A DNA stretch of 64,000 nucleotides from Lentisphaerota bacterium (lineage in GTDB: Bacteria; Verrucomicrobiota; Lentisphaeria; Victivallales; Victivallaceae): contig CP071032.1 in assembly GCA_017134815.1 (NCBI GenBank), positions 62,001-126,000 of the forward strand, read 5' to 3'. Under the pieces are notes generated by a model. That model did not search any database. It saw only the letters and a list, made by a program, of their open reading frames with translations, and was not told the DNA's origin. Shown one piece after another: positions 17,002 to 26,799 of this stretch; the stretch's first letter is position 1; each line of letters opens with the position of its first letter. A program made the translations under genes and the position numbers.

Positions 17002-19899
17002 ATGGCAGGTGTATTTAAACGCAGAAATTTATTAAGACGCGATGAGCGGGGGATTGCCCTGATTTTTTCTTTATTAATGATGGGATTGCTGCTGATTATG
17101 GCGATGTCATTTGTCTCAAATTCCATGTTTGAGGAAAAAACGGCGTCAAACTCTGCCAGTTCAACCTCGGCAGGAATTCTTGCTGAAGCTGCTTTGAACC
17201 GAGTGGTCAAATCAATACAGGCCTACGATAAGGAAATCGTTAACTTATGGGAACAGACCCCAAGGGTCAACCTGGGCAGTTGTCAGCAGCAGCCGGACTC
17301 AAGTTATCTGCAGGACGGACTTGACAAACTGGTTATAGAAAATTTTTATGGAAAAGCTGCAGCAGATGGATACCCGAACCTTGCAGATGACAAGACTAAG
17401 AATTTATCGTGGGAGTTAATAACTCTGACAGATGCCAGTAACGCCAGCCGGATTATTGGACGTGTTGCCTATGTAGTGCTGCCCTGTCAGGGAATTGACC
17501 CTGGCCGTCTGGTTAAATCCGGCGTAGACGAAGGTGCCAGTCCGCGTGCCGAAAAGCGTATAGGGTTAACGGCGGACGAAGTAAACCTGCGGGATTTATA
17601 TACCGGAATAAACGTAAATATCGCACAGAAATTTTTTAATTACCTGAATAACGGTGCTGCCCCGGCTGGTCGATTCAATAATTCCTGGATAAGCTTAAAC
17701 AACATGTTCAGTGAGTATAAATCAGTCGTTCCCTCCTTGCCGCCTGCAGACAAAAAAATGTACCGGCTGATGTACATTACGGCTTCACTTGAGGACCGCG
17801 AAGCGTTCTGGATTGATAAAAACGATGATGAAAAGGTGGAGCACAATCCAGATGATACAACTAATGCGAATAATGAGCTTTATAACCGCTTTAACTTGAG
17901 GATGGGACAGACTGAATGGGATAAAGCAACCTGCTTCAGTGATATGGTTATGAATCCGGATGTGACTGGGTTGCCGGATTTTACAAAGTTGGCCAATGTG
18001 CAGTATCCGAATAATCCCGGCCAGATGCGCTGCATCCCCTGGCTGACATATTTTGGTTACGGTATAGGAGGCACTCCTTTAGCTGCTGTTAAAGGGACCT
18101 TTTCTGATGTAAAATACCGACGTTATCAGATAATCGCCAATCTTGTTGATTATTGTGACACTGATTCTGTCGCGACTTCAGACCAGACTGACTGGGAGAA
18201 TAACTATCCTAACTATACCGGCAATGAAAAAACTCCCTATTTAAATGAAGCTGGGGTAATGGTGCAGACTTTCATCGAACAGGATACCAGTGACCTGTCC
18301 AACCAGTACTGTAGAGCCAGTGTTGACTGCAACTTGATTCTTGAACTTATCAATATTTATGGAGGAGCTGCAGCTCCAGTCAAAGCCAGGTTTTTTGGCA
18401 GTGTTGATGTGGAATGTGAGTTCTCCAATGGTGGTGGAAGCACGCACAGTTTTGATTTAAGTACGGCAAACGGCAGTACTCCCTTTCCGGTTGCCGGTGG
18501 TTATACAACATATAAAGTTGAGCTGCTCAATGATTTGAATCATTTATTCAGCTCCAACACTTCCAGCACTGATCCAGGAACGGCAGAAATAAAAAATGTA
18601 GAGCTGAAACTGGACAGGATAATCCTGTATGACAATAATGACAAATATATTGATTGTGTCAACTTCAAGTATTTAAAAAACAAGGGAGTAGTTGACACTG
18701 GTGCGGTAAGTTCCGGCTATTATAATCAATGGATAGCTTTTCAGGCGAAAGATCCCCGGCAGAATTTAAATGCTGAAGACTGGGACGATGGAAGGTCTCT
18801 TTGTGATACGGGACAGACCCCGGGGTTCAATAGCAGTGTATTATCCATTAGCGGTACTTTTGGTGGTGCTTTGACAGGACAAGTCAATACCGCTGCTAAC
18901 CCTGCTGCAGCATACAGTGATGCATACGCAGATGCGGATCCTGCAACCGCAGCTGATCCCGAGACCTGTACGGATCCTGCCGGTGGTACGCTGAGCACCG
19001 CTTTTATTCGAGACGGCCAGATGGTATCGCCGTGGGAACTCGGTTTTATTCACCGTGGAATGGCCTGGCAGACTCTTAACCTGAAAAAATATGCAACAGG
19101 CAGGGCTTTTAAATTCAATAAGGATAATCCGCCGGGCTGTATTGGCGACAAGCTGGCTGGTGGAACTGATTATTACCGCGGTGATGCCAATATTCTTGAC
19201 CAGATAAAAATGGATGACCGGCTCAAGAACTACAAAATCAATGCCAACACTAAGTACTCAAATATAATTCAAGCGTTAATTGAGTTTATAAGAATTGACC
19301 CGGTCAATAAAACCAGTATTGGGGATTTGACTTCCGGTAAAATTTTACGGAAATCGCCATCAGCTGCTGAAGAAATAAGTTCCAACAAGCTTATAAACGC
19401 AATAGCCAGCAGAGCTGGAGCTCAATATGATAACCTGACCATAAAAAAGAAATTTGGTCAAGGCAATTATTATACTAGGGCAAATATCGCAAATGATTTG
19501 TACTTTTATTATAACGGCGAAGATACTGTACCTACTGCTTTTAACCCAGGAGCGCCGGATGCTCCTTTTAATACAATTCCATTGCAGACTGACGCAGCCA
19601 TGGAGGAGATTATCGGCAAGTTTATCAATTTGACTTCATGCAGCAGTCATTATGAATACTATTATGTTATCCTGCTGGCTCAGGCAGTGAAAGATGTCGG
19701 AACCGCAGCCGGAGTTAATATTACTAAAATAAAATCAGGCGGCGGCTCTGAAGTAAAGAATTGTAAACTGGGGGTATTCGATGAGTTAAATGGAGTTTAT
19801 TTTGACGAAATTACCGGCGAGCAGAAATATCTTGCATTGATCAGGCGGAATTTTGATGGCAGCTGCAAAGTTGTATCAGTAGAAAAAATCTTTGAATAA
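17002..19899 (+). CDS. very large GspK/PilX-like cassette protein
   Basis: Fifth and largest cassette member (965 aa). GGAGGA lies 9 bp before the ATG at 17002, better spaced than for an ATG at 16993 that overlaps the previous stop. The N-terminus RRDERGIALIFSLLMMGLLL is a prepilin helix with Gly at -1 and no Glu+5, exactly the peculiarity of GspK. The exported part is three times the length of GspK and holds low-complexity Ala/Asp/Thr stretches near residues 630-660. By order and size it also resembles the large protein A of the Verru/Chthon cassette. It probably caps the pseudopilus (inference). Confidence 0.72.
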   Translation: MAGVFKRRNLLRRDERGIALIFSLLMMGLLLIMAMSFVSNSMFEEKTASNSASSTSAGILAEAALNRVVKSIQAYDKEIVNLWEQTPRVNLGSCQQQPDSSYLQDGLDKLVIENFYGKAAADGYPNLADDKTKNLSWELITLTDASNASRIIGRVAYVVLPCQGIDPGRLVKSGVDEGASPRAEKRIGLTADEVNLRDLYTGINVNIAQKFFNYLNNGAAPAGRFNNSWISLNNMFSEYKSVVPSLPPADKKMYRLMYITASLEDREAFWIDKNDDEKVEHNPDDTTNANNELYNRFNLRMGQTEWDKATCFSDMVMNPDVTGLPDFTKLANVQYPNNPGQMRCIPWLTYFGYGIGGTPLAAVKGTFSDVKYRRYQIIANLVDYCDTDSVATSDQTDWENNYPNYTGNEKTPYLNEAGVMVQTFIEQDTSDLSNQYCRASVDCNLILELINIYGGAAAPVKARFFGSVDVECEFSNGGGSTHSFDLSTANGSTPFPVAGGYTTYKVELLNDLNHLFSSNTSSTDPGTAEIKNVELKLDRIILYDNNDKYIDCVNFKYLKNKGVVDTGAVSSGYYNQWIAFQAKDPRQNLNAEDWDDGRSLCDTGQTPGFNSSVLSISGTFGGALTGQVNTAANPAAAYSDAYADADPATAADPETCTDPAGGTLSTAFIRDGQMVSPWELGFIHRGMAWQTLNLKKYATGRAFKFNKDNPPGCIGDKLAGGTDYYRGDANILDQIKMDDRLKNYKINANTKYSNIIQALIEFIRIDPVNKTSIGDLTSGKILRKSPSAAEEISSNKLINAIASRAGAQYDNLTIKKKFGQGNYYTRANIANDLYFYYNGEDTVPTAFNPGAPDAPFNTIPLQTDAAMEEIIGKFINLTSCSSHYEYYYVILLAQAVKDVGTAAGVNITKIKSGGGSEVKNCKLGVFDELNGVYFDEITGEQKYLALIRRNFDGSCKVVSVEKIFE

Positions 19900-19904
19900 A
19901 TCAC

Positions 19905-20462
19905 ATGGGTACAGGTATGAAATCTTTTTTGACAATAATTACTTTTTGGCTGATTGTTGAGGTTATGGGATTTTACGTACCCGGGCCGATAACACCACAA
20001 GATAAGCCTGGAGCTGTAAAAAACAAAATTTATTTTGCGACAGACGGGGATGCTGTCCTGGGCTTTCTGAAAAAATGCCGCATTGATATTAAAAAAGGAA
20101 GCAAGGACGGGACTCCGCTCTCGATTCACAAATACTACATGTTTATGGCTGACATTAAAAAGCTCGCGGAGTACAAGTGGTTCGAGGTTGATACAGAGTT
20201 TTCCCGGAAATGGATCATAAAGGTTTATAAAGTTATGGGCTTCATGACCAGAATGAAAAAATTTATTGTCAATGCCCGTGCCAACGGCAGAATGTCTGAG
20301 GAAAAGTCTCAGGAGGCTTTGCATAAGTTTTCACAGGCGTATGACATGCTGGGAAAATTACTTAAGAAGCCGGAGAGAGTTGACCGCAAAAAATATTCGC
20401 AGCTGAAACGGACCAAAAAGCAATGGCAGAAAGATATGCTGAAAAAGCTTAAAATGCGGTAG
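19905..20462 (+). CDS. exported hypothetical protein at end of pseudopilin operon
   Basis: No family recognised. The 185-aa protein has a hydrophobic N-terminal segment (FLTIITFWLIVEVMGFYV, about residues 8-25) that looks like a signal peptide or anchor. A strongly basic, helical remainder ends in KKQWQKDMLKKLKMR. It starts 5 bp after the large GspK-like gene and is followed by a strong terminator, so it is the last gene of that operon and probably works with the cassette. An internal ATG at 19917 is an equally possible start. Confidence 0.6.
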   Translation: MGTGMKSFLTIITFWLIVEVMGFYVPGPITPQDKPGAVKNKIYFATDGDAVLGFLKKCRIDIKKGSKDGTPLSIHKYYMFMADIKKLAEYKWFEVDTEFSRKWIIKVYKVMGFMTRMKKFIVNARANGRMSEEKSQEALHKFSQAYDMLGKLLKKPERVDRKKYSQLKRTKKQWQKDMLKKLKMR

Positions 20463-20491
20463 ACTTCTGAGTTAACAATGTTTCTATTGAA

Positions 20492-20526
20492 AACGCCCCG
20501 GACAGGTGTCGGCCGGCGTTTTTTTT
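20492..20526 (+). terminator. intrinsic terminator ending the pseudopilin operon
   Basis: AACGCC (20493-20498) pairs with GGCGTT (20515-20520), with more GC pairing inside, followed by eight T. It lies 30 bp after the last operon gene. Confidence 0.85.
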
Positions 20527-20602
20527 GTGCTTTTCTAGTTTGGATAAGCGTATATTTAAATTATATTGAAAACTTGAACTTATTAACAGATTACAGGCGG
20601 CA

Positions 20603-21880
20603 ATGAACAGCGAAAAAATAATTATATTAGGTAAAGGACGCAGCGGATGTGCCGCTCTGCGACTGGCAGAGGTACTTGGCCTGTCTGCACAGATGCTTTC
20701 GGACGATGACGGCACCCCAGCTGCGACAATATTTACCGCGGCTGCACTGGTGGTGGTTAGTCCGGGGATCCCGCCGGTTTCACCATTGTTTCAGGTTGCG
20801 CGTGCATCTGGAGTTGAGCTGATAAGTGAACTTGAGTTCGCTGCGCGGCATTACCCGGGAAGGTACCTGGCTGTAACCGGTACGAATGGAAAAACCACTG
20901 TTACGGAGTTGACCGTTCATCTGCTCCAGTCATTTGGAATGGAAGCTGTTGCCGCCGGCAATATCGGACATGCGTTCTGTGAGGTCGCTGCAGACGTTAT
21001 CAGCGGGAAGCTGCCTGCAGCGGTTCTGCCGGTAGTGGAGGTCAGCTCATATCAGCTTGAGCTGGTTCGCGACTTCGCTCCGCAAGCTGCCGCCCTGACC
21101 AATATTGCCGAAGACCACCTTGACCGCTACCCGGGCGGGATTAGTGAATATACTGCAACCAAGCTGAAAATATTCAATAATGTTGCGATTGAAGATCGTA
21201 TTTCAGGCAAAAGTTTTTCGGATGATAAAAACAAAACTGCAATATCGGAAACCGCTGCACCCCGCTTTTTTATCAAGGGGAAAGCTATTTACTTCAAAGA
21301 AAAATGTTTGCTCTTTCTGGAAGCTTTAAAATTGAAGGGGGACCATAACTTTGAAAATATATTGCTGGCACTTGAGCTGGTCAGCCGGGTTGCTCCTGAG
21401 GAAAGTATGTTCAGCAGGGAGCTGCTGGATGGCCTGGCGGGGTTTGATACGGGAGCAAACCGGGTTGAACTGGTGCTGGAAAAAGATGGCATCCGTTATG
21501 TCAATGACTCAAAAGGAACTAACCCGGCTGCTGTGGCGGCCGCTCTGAATATGTGTACCGGTTTTGGCAAAGTGCGCCTGATACTTGGCGGTCTGGATAA
21601 AAACATGGATTTTTCACCCTTGCTGAAATATGCGCCGGCTGTCAGTAAAGCGTATATAATTGGTCAGTGCCGGGAAAAAATAAGGCAGACCCTGTCTGGC
21701 ACTGTAGACTGTCAGTTATATGATCATTTTGATGAATGCGTCAGTGCAGCTTGCAGTGAGGCTGTGAGTGGTGAAACGGTACTCTTGTCGCCGGGATGTG
21801 CCAGTTTCGATATGTTTAAAAGTTACGCGGTGCGCGGTGAAGTTTTTTGTCAGCTGATAAAACAGCGCTTTGGATTGTAG
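20603..21880 (+). CDS. murD: UDP-N-acetylmuramoylalanine--D-glutamate ligase
   Basis: Adds D-glutamate to UDP-MurNAc-L-Ala in cytoplasmic peptidoglycan precursor synthesis. The 425-aa protein has a Rossmann-like N-terminal domain (IIILGKGRSGCAAL), the ATP loop GTNGKTT at 93-99, VEVSSYQLE, and the C-terminal domain with NDSKGTNPAAVAAAL and LILGGLDKNMDF. All are diagnostic of MurD rather than MurC, E or F. It stands outside any mur-fts cluster in this window and seems to be transcribed alone after the upstream terminator. Confidence 0.93.
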   Translation: MNSEKIIILGKGRSGCAALRLAEVLGLSAQMLSDDDGTPAATIFTAAALVVVSPGIPPVSPLFQVARASGVELISELEFAARHYPGRYLAVTGTNGKTTVTELTVHLLQSFGMEAVAAGNIGHAFCEVAADVISGKLPAAVLPVVEVSSYQLELVRDFAPQAAALTNIAEDHLDRYPGGISEYTATKLKIFNNVAIEDRISGKSFSDDKNKTAISETAAPRFFIKGKAIYFKEKCLLFLEALKLKGDHNFENILLALELVSRVAPEESMFSRELLDGLAGFDTGANRVELVLEKDGIRYVNDSKGTNPAAVAAALNMCTGFGKVRLILGGLDKNMDFSPLLKYAPAVSKAYIIGQCREKIRQTLSGTVDCQLYDHFDECVSAACSEAVSGETVLLSPGCASFDMFKSYAVRGEVFCQLIKQRFGL

Positions 21881-22003
21881 GTGGCAAAGTTTTATGCTGG
21901 AATATTCAAATATCTTTTTGCCGGGATGATATGCATTGGAAAATTCTGAAAAACAGGTTAAATTGCCAGTCTGATATTGAAATTTTAAAATGGAGTTTGA
22001 GAT

Positions 22004-23095
22004 ATGCCGTTTGATCGAGGTTCAGTCACTGTTACAATTTTTGAGTTACCGGAAAAGCTGCCGGAGAACATTGTCGAGCTGTTCGCAGCTAAGAAGGCAG
22101 GTATGCTGGATGCGGTTAAAGATGAGCCGCAAATCGGCTGGGTCAGCGGCCGGACACTGCTTGAAACTAATATTGATGAAGAGACCGCCTATCGCGGAGG
22201 CACTATTTTCCTGCATTACCGCAAGGCTGAACGTAAAATACCTTCATCACTGCTGAATGCTATTTGCCAGCGTGAAGAGCTGGTATACATGCGGGCCAAT
22301 GAAACCGATATGGTGCCTACCAAAATTCGTCGTGAAATCAAGGAAGAGGCAACTGAAAAACACTTGATGAAAATGCCGCCATCGCTGAGCGGGATTCCAT
22401 TTGTAATCGACACTGCAGCCAGGCTGATGTATGTCGGGACCGGTTCAGTTGCACAGCTTGATAATTTTGTCGCGTTGTTTTATAAGACCACTAATATCGA
22501 ACCTTTCCAGCTGACACCCGGCATGATGCTGGAAACGATGTATCAGGATACGGAAAATGATTTGCCGGGCGTGAATTTTTCCGATGTTCAGGATGAAATT
22601 GTACCGGGACGTGATTTTCTGACCTGGCTCTGGTTCTACAGTGAAGTTGAGGGCGGTGGTGTCAGTCATGAGCAGTTTGGAGATTTTGATATTATGATTG
22701 AAGCGCCGCTGACTTTTGCTTTTGCGGCGGATGCCCGCGGCTCTGCGGAGACCGTGGTGAAAAAAGGTGGCAGCCCGTTACGTGCTGCTGAATCAAAAGC
22801 GGCGCTGCAAGTTGGGAAGCGTTTAAAAAAGGCTAAGATTACAATTTGTCGCGGCGATGATATCTGGTCAGGGTCTTTTGACGCGGATAACTTTTCGTTC
22901 GGCAGTCTGACGCTTCCGGAAGGGGAGGAAATGGATAAGGACAGCCGTTTTGCTGAGCGTATTCAAAACCTGTATATTTTTCAGTGTGCGCTGCGTGAAT
23001 ATTTCAAGAAGTTTGTTGAAACAGTTCGAAATGTTGAATGGCCGGCAAAGGAAAAACGAATTAAGCAGTGGGCGTCTGAACGTGATTCTTTCTGA
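22004..23095 (+). CDS. RdgC-like recombination-associated protein
   Basis: A 363-aa protein without signal peptide or membrane helix. Segments PTKIRREIKEEATEKHLMKM and FVIDTAARLMYVGTGS, and especially the C-terminal PGRDFLTWLWFYSE, resemble the RdgC family. RdgC is a ring-shaped double-strand DNA binder that limits RecA loading. The N-terminus differs from the proteobacterial one, so this would belong to the divergent branch seen in delta-proteobacteria and PVC genomes (recalled, not searched). GGAG lies 9 bp before the ATG, and an intrinsic terminator follows 25 bp after the stop. Confidence 0.55.
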   Translation: MPFDRGSVTVTIFELPEKLPENIVELFAAKKAGMLDAVKDEPQIGWVSGRTLLETNIDEETAYRGGTIFLHYRKAERKIPSSLLNAICQREELVYMRANETDMVPTKIRREIKEEATEKHLMKMPPSLSGIPFVIDTAARLMYVGTGSVAQLDNFVALFYKTTNIEPFQLTPGMMLETMYQDTENDLPGVNFSDVQDEIVPGRDFLTWLWFYSEVEGGGVSHEQFGDFDIMIEAPLTFAFAADARGSAETVVKKGGSPLRAAESKAALQVGKRLKKAKITICRGDDIWSGSFDADNFSFGSLTLPEGEEMDKDSRFAERIQNLYIFQCALREYFKKFVETVRNVEWPAKEKRIKQWASERDSF

Positions 23096-23119
23096 GTTGT
23101 GATTTAAATATATTACTTT

Positions 23120-23146
23120 GGGCTCCGTAATGCGGAGCTCTTTTTA
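23120..23146 (+). terminator. intrinsic terminator after the RdgC-like gene
   Basis: Arms 23120-23127 and 23133-23140 form an 8-bp stem (one G-U) with a 5-base loop, then five T. It ends only a few bases before the start of the pabB-pabC fusion. Confidence 0.75.
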
Positions 23147-23151
23147 TTGTG

Positions 23152-24945
23152 ATGAAAAAAGCAGGTATTAACAGTAAAATTATTGAGATTATGCGGGAAC
23201 CCGGAAGTGTTGTCTGCAGACAGCCCGGAGATAATGCCGGGTGGGGTGTTTACTGCTCACCTGAGGAAGTGCTTTGTGCCAGTAATTTATCAGAGGTAAC
23301 TAGTACTGTCCGGGCTGTAGATGCAGCTTTGGCCCAGGGGAAGCATGTTGCCGGCTTTATAAGCTATGAGGCGGGAGCCGCTTTTGACAAAGCTTTTCCG
23401 GTGCGGGATACCGGTGGTTTTCCGCTTGTCTGGTTTGGAGTTTATAATCACCCGCCGCAGGAGTTCTGTCTCGATGACAGTGAGCCCGCTTTTGCGCCTG
23501 GCTGTGCTCTGGAACCAGAGGTTTCGGTTGATGATTACAATGCAGCAATTTGTGATGTGCTGCAGAATATTTGTGCTGGAAATATTTACCAGACTAACTA
23601 CACATTCAGAATGCGCGGCGAAGCGGTGAGCGATCCGGGAAGACTTTTCCGGGTACTGTTTAAAAAGCACCCGGTTCCCTATGCCGCTTATGTTAACACC
23701 GGAAATTTTCAGCTGGTTTCAGTATCTCCTGAGATTTTTCTTGAAAAACGGGGCGGTAAAATTTTCAGCTCGCCAATGAAAGGTACAATGAAACGCGACC
23801 CTGACCCGGTTGTTGACCGACAGAACGCCGAGTTTTTGCGACATGACGAGAAGAACCTGGCTGAAAATATGATGATAGTGGATATGGTCAGAAACGACCT
23901 GGGGCGAATTGCCCGTCCGGGATCAGTGTGGGTGGACCCGTTATTCCATGTGGATACTTACGGTACAGTGCACCAGATGATCAGTACGGTTCATGCCGAA
24001 CTGCCAGGCGAGCTGCCTTTTTCCAGGATAATTGCTGAAACCTTTCCGGCGGCTTCTATTACCGGGGCACCGAAAGTGTCGGCAATGCGTTATATTCACT
24101 GGCTGGAAAATTCCCCGCGCAAAGTTTATACCGGATCAGTTGGCTGTGTGAACCCTGCCGGTGATATGTGTTTTAATGTCGCGATACGGACGTTAATCTG
24201 CTCGGAGACAGCAACAGAGCTGGGTATTGGCGGTGGTATTGTTTATGATTCCGGTGAAGCCTCGGAATGGGAAGAAGCTTTGCTGAAAGGTAAATTTGTA
24301 CGTCTCGCTGAGCCGGATTTTGACTTGCTGGAGACCATGCTCTGGCAGCGGGGGCAGGGGATAGCTGACCTGGACGAGCATCTTGCTCGAATGGAAAAAT
24401 CTGCGGAACTTTTTGGGTTTACGTGGAACCGTGAAGTCGTAACTGGTGTCATAACAGATACGGGGACCGAGTATGAGCCTTTAGATATAGCCAGACTCAG
24501 GTTACTGCTTTCACCGAATGGTTCTGCAAGACTTCAAGTTTTTCCCTTAACCCGTTCAGGCTGGGGCAAAGATTTGATCAGAATCTGTATTTCTCCCGAA
24601 AAAATTAATTCTTCAGATATTTTCCTGAGAAATAAGACAACCCGGCGGAAGCTTTATGACAGCGAATTCAAACGTGCTGTTTCAGCCGGCTTTGACGAAG
24701 TTTTGTTTATGAATCAGCACGGAGAAATCACTGAAGGAGCCATCAGCAATATTTTTGTCAGAGTTGAAGACAAATGGTATACTCCCCCTGTAAAATGCGG
24801 CCTGCTGCCAGGCATATGGCGAAAGCAAATGCTGAAAAAGCTTGACGCTTCAGAACGGATTATCACCCTTTCTGATCTGCAGAATGCGGATGAGATTATA
24901 CTGGGTAATTCGGTTCGCGGCAAGGCCGCCGCAGTTCTTGTTTAA
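23152..24945 (+). CDS. pabBC: aminodeoxychorismate synthase component I / aminodeoxychorismate lyase fusion
   Basis: A two-domain enzyme of p-aminobenzoate synthesis for folate. Residues about 30-395 are a chorismate-binding PabB domain with GNIYQTNYTF, SSPMKGTMKRDPDP (the Lys of the ADC synthase active site), DMVRNDLGRIA and PAASITGAPKVSAM. Residues about 400-597 are a class IV PLP enzyme (PabC) with KTTRRKLYDSEF and EVLFMNQHGEITEGAISNIF. A glutamine amidotransferase subunit is not adjacent; TrpG elsewhere in the window could supply it. The ATG at 23152 has no clear ribosome-binding site and sits on the terminator edge, so an ATG at 23191 is possible. Confidence 0.9.
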   Translation: MKKAGINSKIIEIMREPGSVVCRQPGDNAGWGVYCSPEEVLCASNLSEVTSTVRAVDAALAQGKHVAGFISYEAGAAFDKAFPVRDTGGFPLVWFGVYNHPPQEFCLDDSEPAFAPGCALEPEVSVDDYNAAICDVLQNICAGNIYQTNYTFRMRGEAVSDPGRLFRVLFKKHPVPYAAYVNTGNFQLVSVSPEIFLEKRGGKIFSSPMKGTMKRDPDPVVDRQNAEFLRHDEKNLAENMMIVDMVRNDLGRIARPGSVWVDPLFHVDTYGTVHQMISTVHAELPGELPFSRIIAETFPAASITGAPKVSAMRYIHWLENSPRKVYTGSVGCVNPAGDMCFNVAIRTLICSETATELGIGGGIVYDSGEASEWEEALLKGKFVRLAEPDFDLLETMLWQRGQGIADLDEHLARMEKSAELFGFTWNREVVTGVITDTGTEYEPLDIARLRLLLSPNGSARLQVFPLTRSGWGKDLIRICISPEKINSSDIFLRNKTTRRKLYDSEFKRAVSAGFDEVLFMNQHGEITEGAISNIFVRVEDKWYTPPVKCGLLPGIWRKQMLKKLDASERIITLSDLQNADEIILGNSVRGKAAAVLV

Positions 24946-24983
24946 AATCTTTCCTTAAAAACTTTTCTTTCGGAGTATTCAAA

Positions 24984-25325
24984 ATGAAACCTGTTTTAAC
25001 AGCCGTCTGCATGCTTGTATTTTCCAATATGTTTATGACTTATGCATGGTATGGTCACCTTAAGAACCTGAACAATAAAGCCTGGTATATCGCCGCTGTA
25101 ATCAGCTGGTGTATCGCTTTTGGTGAGTATATGATACAGGTGCCGGCAAACCGCATTGGGCATGAGACATTGTCTATTGGTCAGCTCAAGATTATGCAGG
25201 AGGTAATTACCTTATCGGTGTTTGTGCCTTTTGCGGTTTTTTACATGCGGGAAAATTTGAGCTGGAACTATCTGTGGGCCGGCATCTGTCTGCTGGGAGC
25301 GGTTTATTTTGTATTCAGAGGCTGA
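24984..25325 (+). CDS. small DMT-superfamily membrane protein (DUF486)
   Basis: A 113-aa protein with four predicted membrane helices, matching the DUF486/DMT family of small multidrug-resistance-like proteins. Visible family traits are FMTYAWYGHLK in the first helix end, ISWCIAFGEYMIQVPANRIG, and LKIMQEVITL before the third helix. The transported substrate is unknown for the family. It has its own site CGGAG upstream. Confidence 0.85.
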   Translation: MKPVLTAVCMLVFSNMFMTYAWYGHLKNLNNKAWYIAAVISWCIAFGEYMIQVPANRIGHETLSIGQLKIMQEVITLSVFVPFAVFYMRENLSWNYLWAGICLLGAVYFVFRG

Positions 25326-25356
25326 CCGATTCAGCCCCCGTCCGCTTAAAGCTGCT

Positions 25357-26799
25357 TCAACCCAGTCCTAAGGCTTTCCAGTAAACTGGGCCGATACCAT
25401 ACCAGATGAGCATATTGATAATACTTACCGCCAGGCCGACAAGCCACCAGGTTTTCAGCTTTACGTAGCCTGAACCAAAGAATACCGGCGCCGGACCGCA
25501 GCTGTAATGAGTAATTGAAGCACAGAGGTTGCTGGCAAAACCAAGTGCCAGCGCCAGAAGTAAGCCGTTCAGTCCAAGCGCAACCCCGGTCCCGAGAAAT
25601 ACCGGGAATAAAGCGGCGACATGGGCGGTACTGCTGGCAAAGAAATAATGAATATAAACGTATATCAAAATTAAAAGCGGAAACGCAATTGAAGGGGATA
25701 TCCCGGTCAGGTCATGTTTAATAATCGTGCCGAACCAGGAGATAACACCGAGCTTATTAAGAAAACCGGCCATCATAACCAGCGCCGCAAACCAAACCAG
25801 CGTATCCCAGGCGCCTTTTTCACTTTTTATATCATCCCACGAAAGGATTCCTGAATAGAGCAGCAGCAGTAATCCGAGAAGAGCGGCAACGGTAGCGTTT
25901 ACCCCTATATGGGGTCCTGCAATCCACAATGTAAGCAGCATTACAAAACAGATAGTCATGACAATCTCCGCTCCTGACAAAGGTCCTAATTCCCGCAGTT
26001 TGCGATGGGCTATCTCAGCAGCTCCGGGCGTTGCTTTAATTTCGGGCGGGCACAGGAAATAGACCGCTAGAGGAACGATTATCAGCGATATAATACCCGG
26101 AACCAGAGCCGCTACTGCCCAGGTGGTCCAGGTCATTTCAATGCCGACCTGAGATGCAAGTTTGGCAGCCAGCGGGTTAGCGGCCATTGCTGTCATAAAC
26201 ATGGTACTGGTAATAATGTTGCCCTGAAATGCCGCTGTAATTAGAAAAGTTCCAAGTTTTTTTTCTGTTCCGTCAGCCGGATTTGACTTAAATTCGTTTG
26301 AAAGAGACTTAATTATAGGAAATATAATACCACCACCTCGGGCGGTATTGCTTGGTATTGCAGGAGAAAGAATCAAATCGGCAAACAATAAGCTGTAGCT
26401 TAGTCCAAGGGTGCGTTTCCCGAAAAAACGGACAAAAATATAGGCTATTCTTTTGCCAAGTCCGGTTTTGACAAAGCCACGGGAAATAAAGAAAGCCAGT
26501 ACAATAAGCCATATAACACTGTTGGAAAAACCGCTGAGAGCCAGATTTATGCCTTCGCCGGGGTTTCCAGGCGCCAGTATGCCGGATACAGCGGTAAAAG
26601 CGACTGCGCTCATTGCGGCCACTCCCATCGGGACAGCTTCAGTTATAATGGCTAGAATTGTGCCGACAAAAATGGCCAGCAGGTGCCAGCCGTCTGCGTT
26701 CAGGCCTTGAGGAACCGGTACAATCCACATTATTGCCGGCGCTGCTACACTGATTGATAACTGGAGAGGTTTGAATCCAAAATTAAAATATCGCTTCAT
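25357..26799 (-). CDS. DASS-family dicarboxylate/anion transporter
   Basis: A 480-aa inner-membrane carrier with about 12 hydrophobic helices. It resembles plant and bacterial 2-oxoglutarate/malate translocators and CitT: N-terminal GWHLLAIFVGTILAIITEAVPMG, SPAIPSNTARGGGIIFPI, and near the C-terminus FFASSTAHVAALFPVFL. The two SNT/SST motifs are the substrate and sodium sites of the DASS fold. Likely substrates are di- or tricarboxylates. It is divergent from the GntP gene, with a 184-bp shared upstream region. Confidence 0.88.
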   Translation of the reverse strand: MKRYFNFGFKPLQLSISVAAPAIMWIVPVPQGLNADGWHLLAIFVGTILAIITEAVPMGVAAMSAVAFTAVSGILAPGNPGEGINLALSGFSNSVIWLIVLAFFISRGFVKTGLGKRIAYIFVRFFGKRTLGLSYSLLFADLILSPAIPSNTARGGGIIFPIIKSLSNEFKSNPADGTEKKLGTFLITAAFQGNIITSTMFMTAMAANPLAAKLASQVGIEMTWTTWAVAALVPGIISLIIVPLAVYFLCPPEIKATPGAAEIAHRKLRELGPLSGAEIVMTICFVMLLTLWIAGPHIGVNATVAALLGLLLLLYSGILSWDDIKSEKGAWDTLVWFAALVMMAGFLNKLGVISWFGTIIKHDLTGISPSIAFPLLILIYVYIHYFFASSTAHVAALFPVFLGTGVALGLNGLLLALALGFASNLCASITHYSCGPAPVFFGSGYVKLKTWWLVGLAVSIINMLIWYGIGPVYWKALGLG

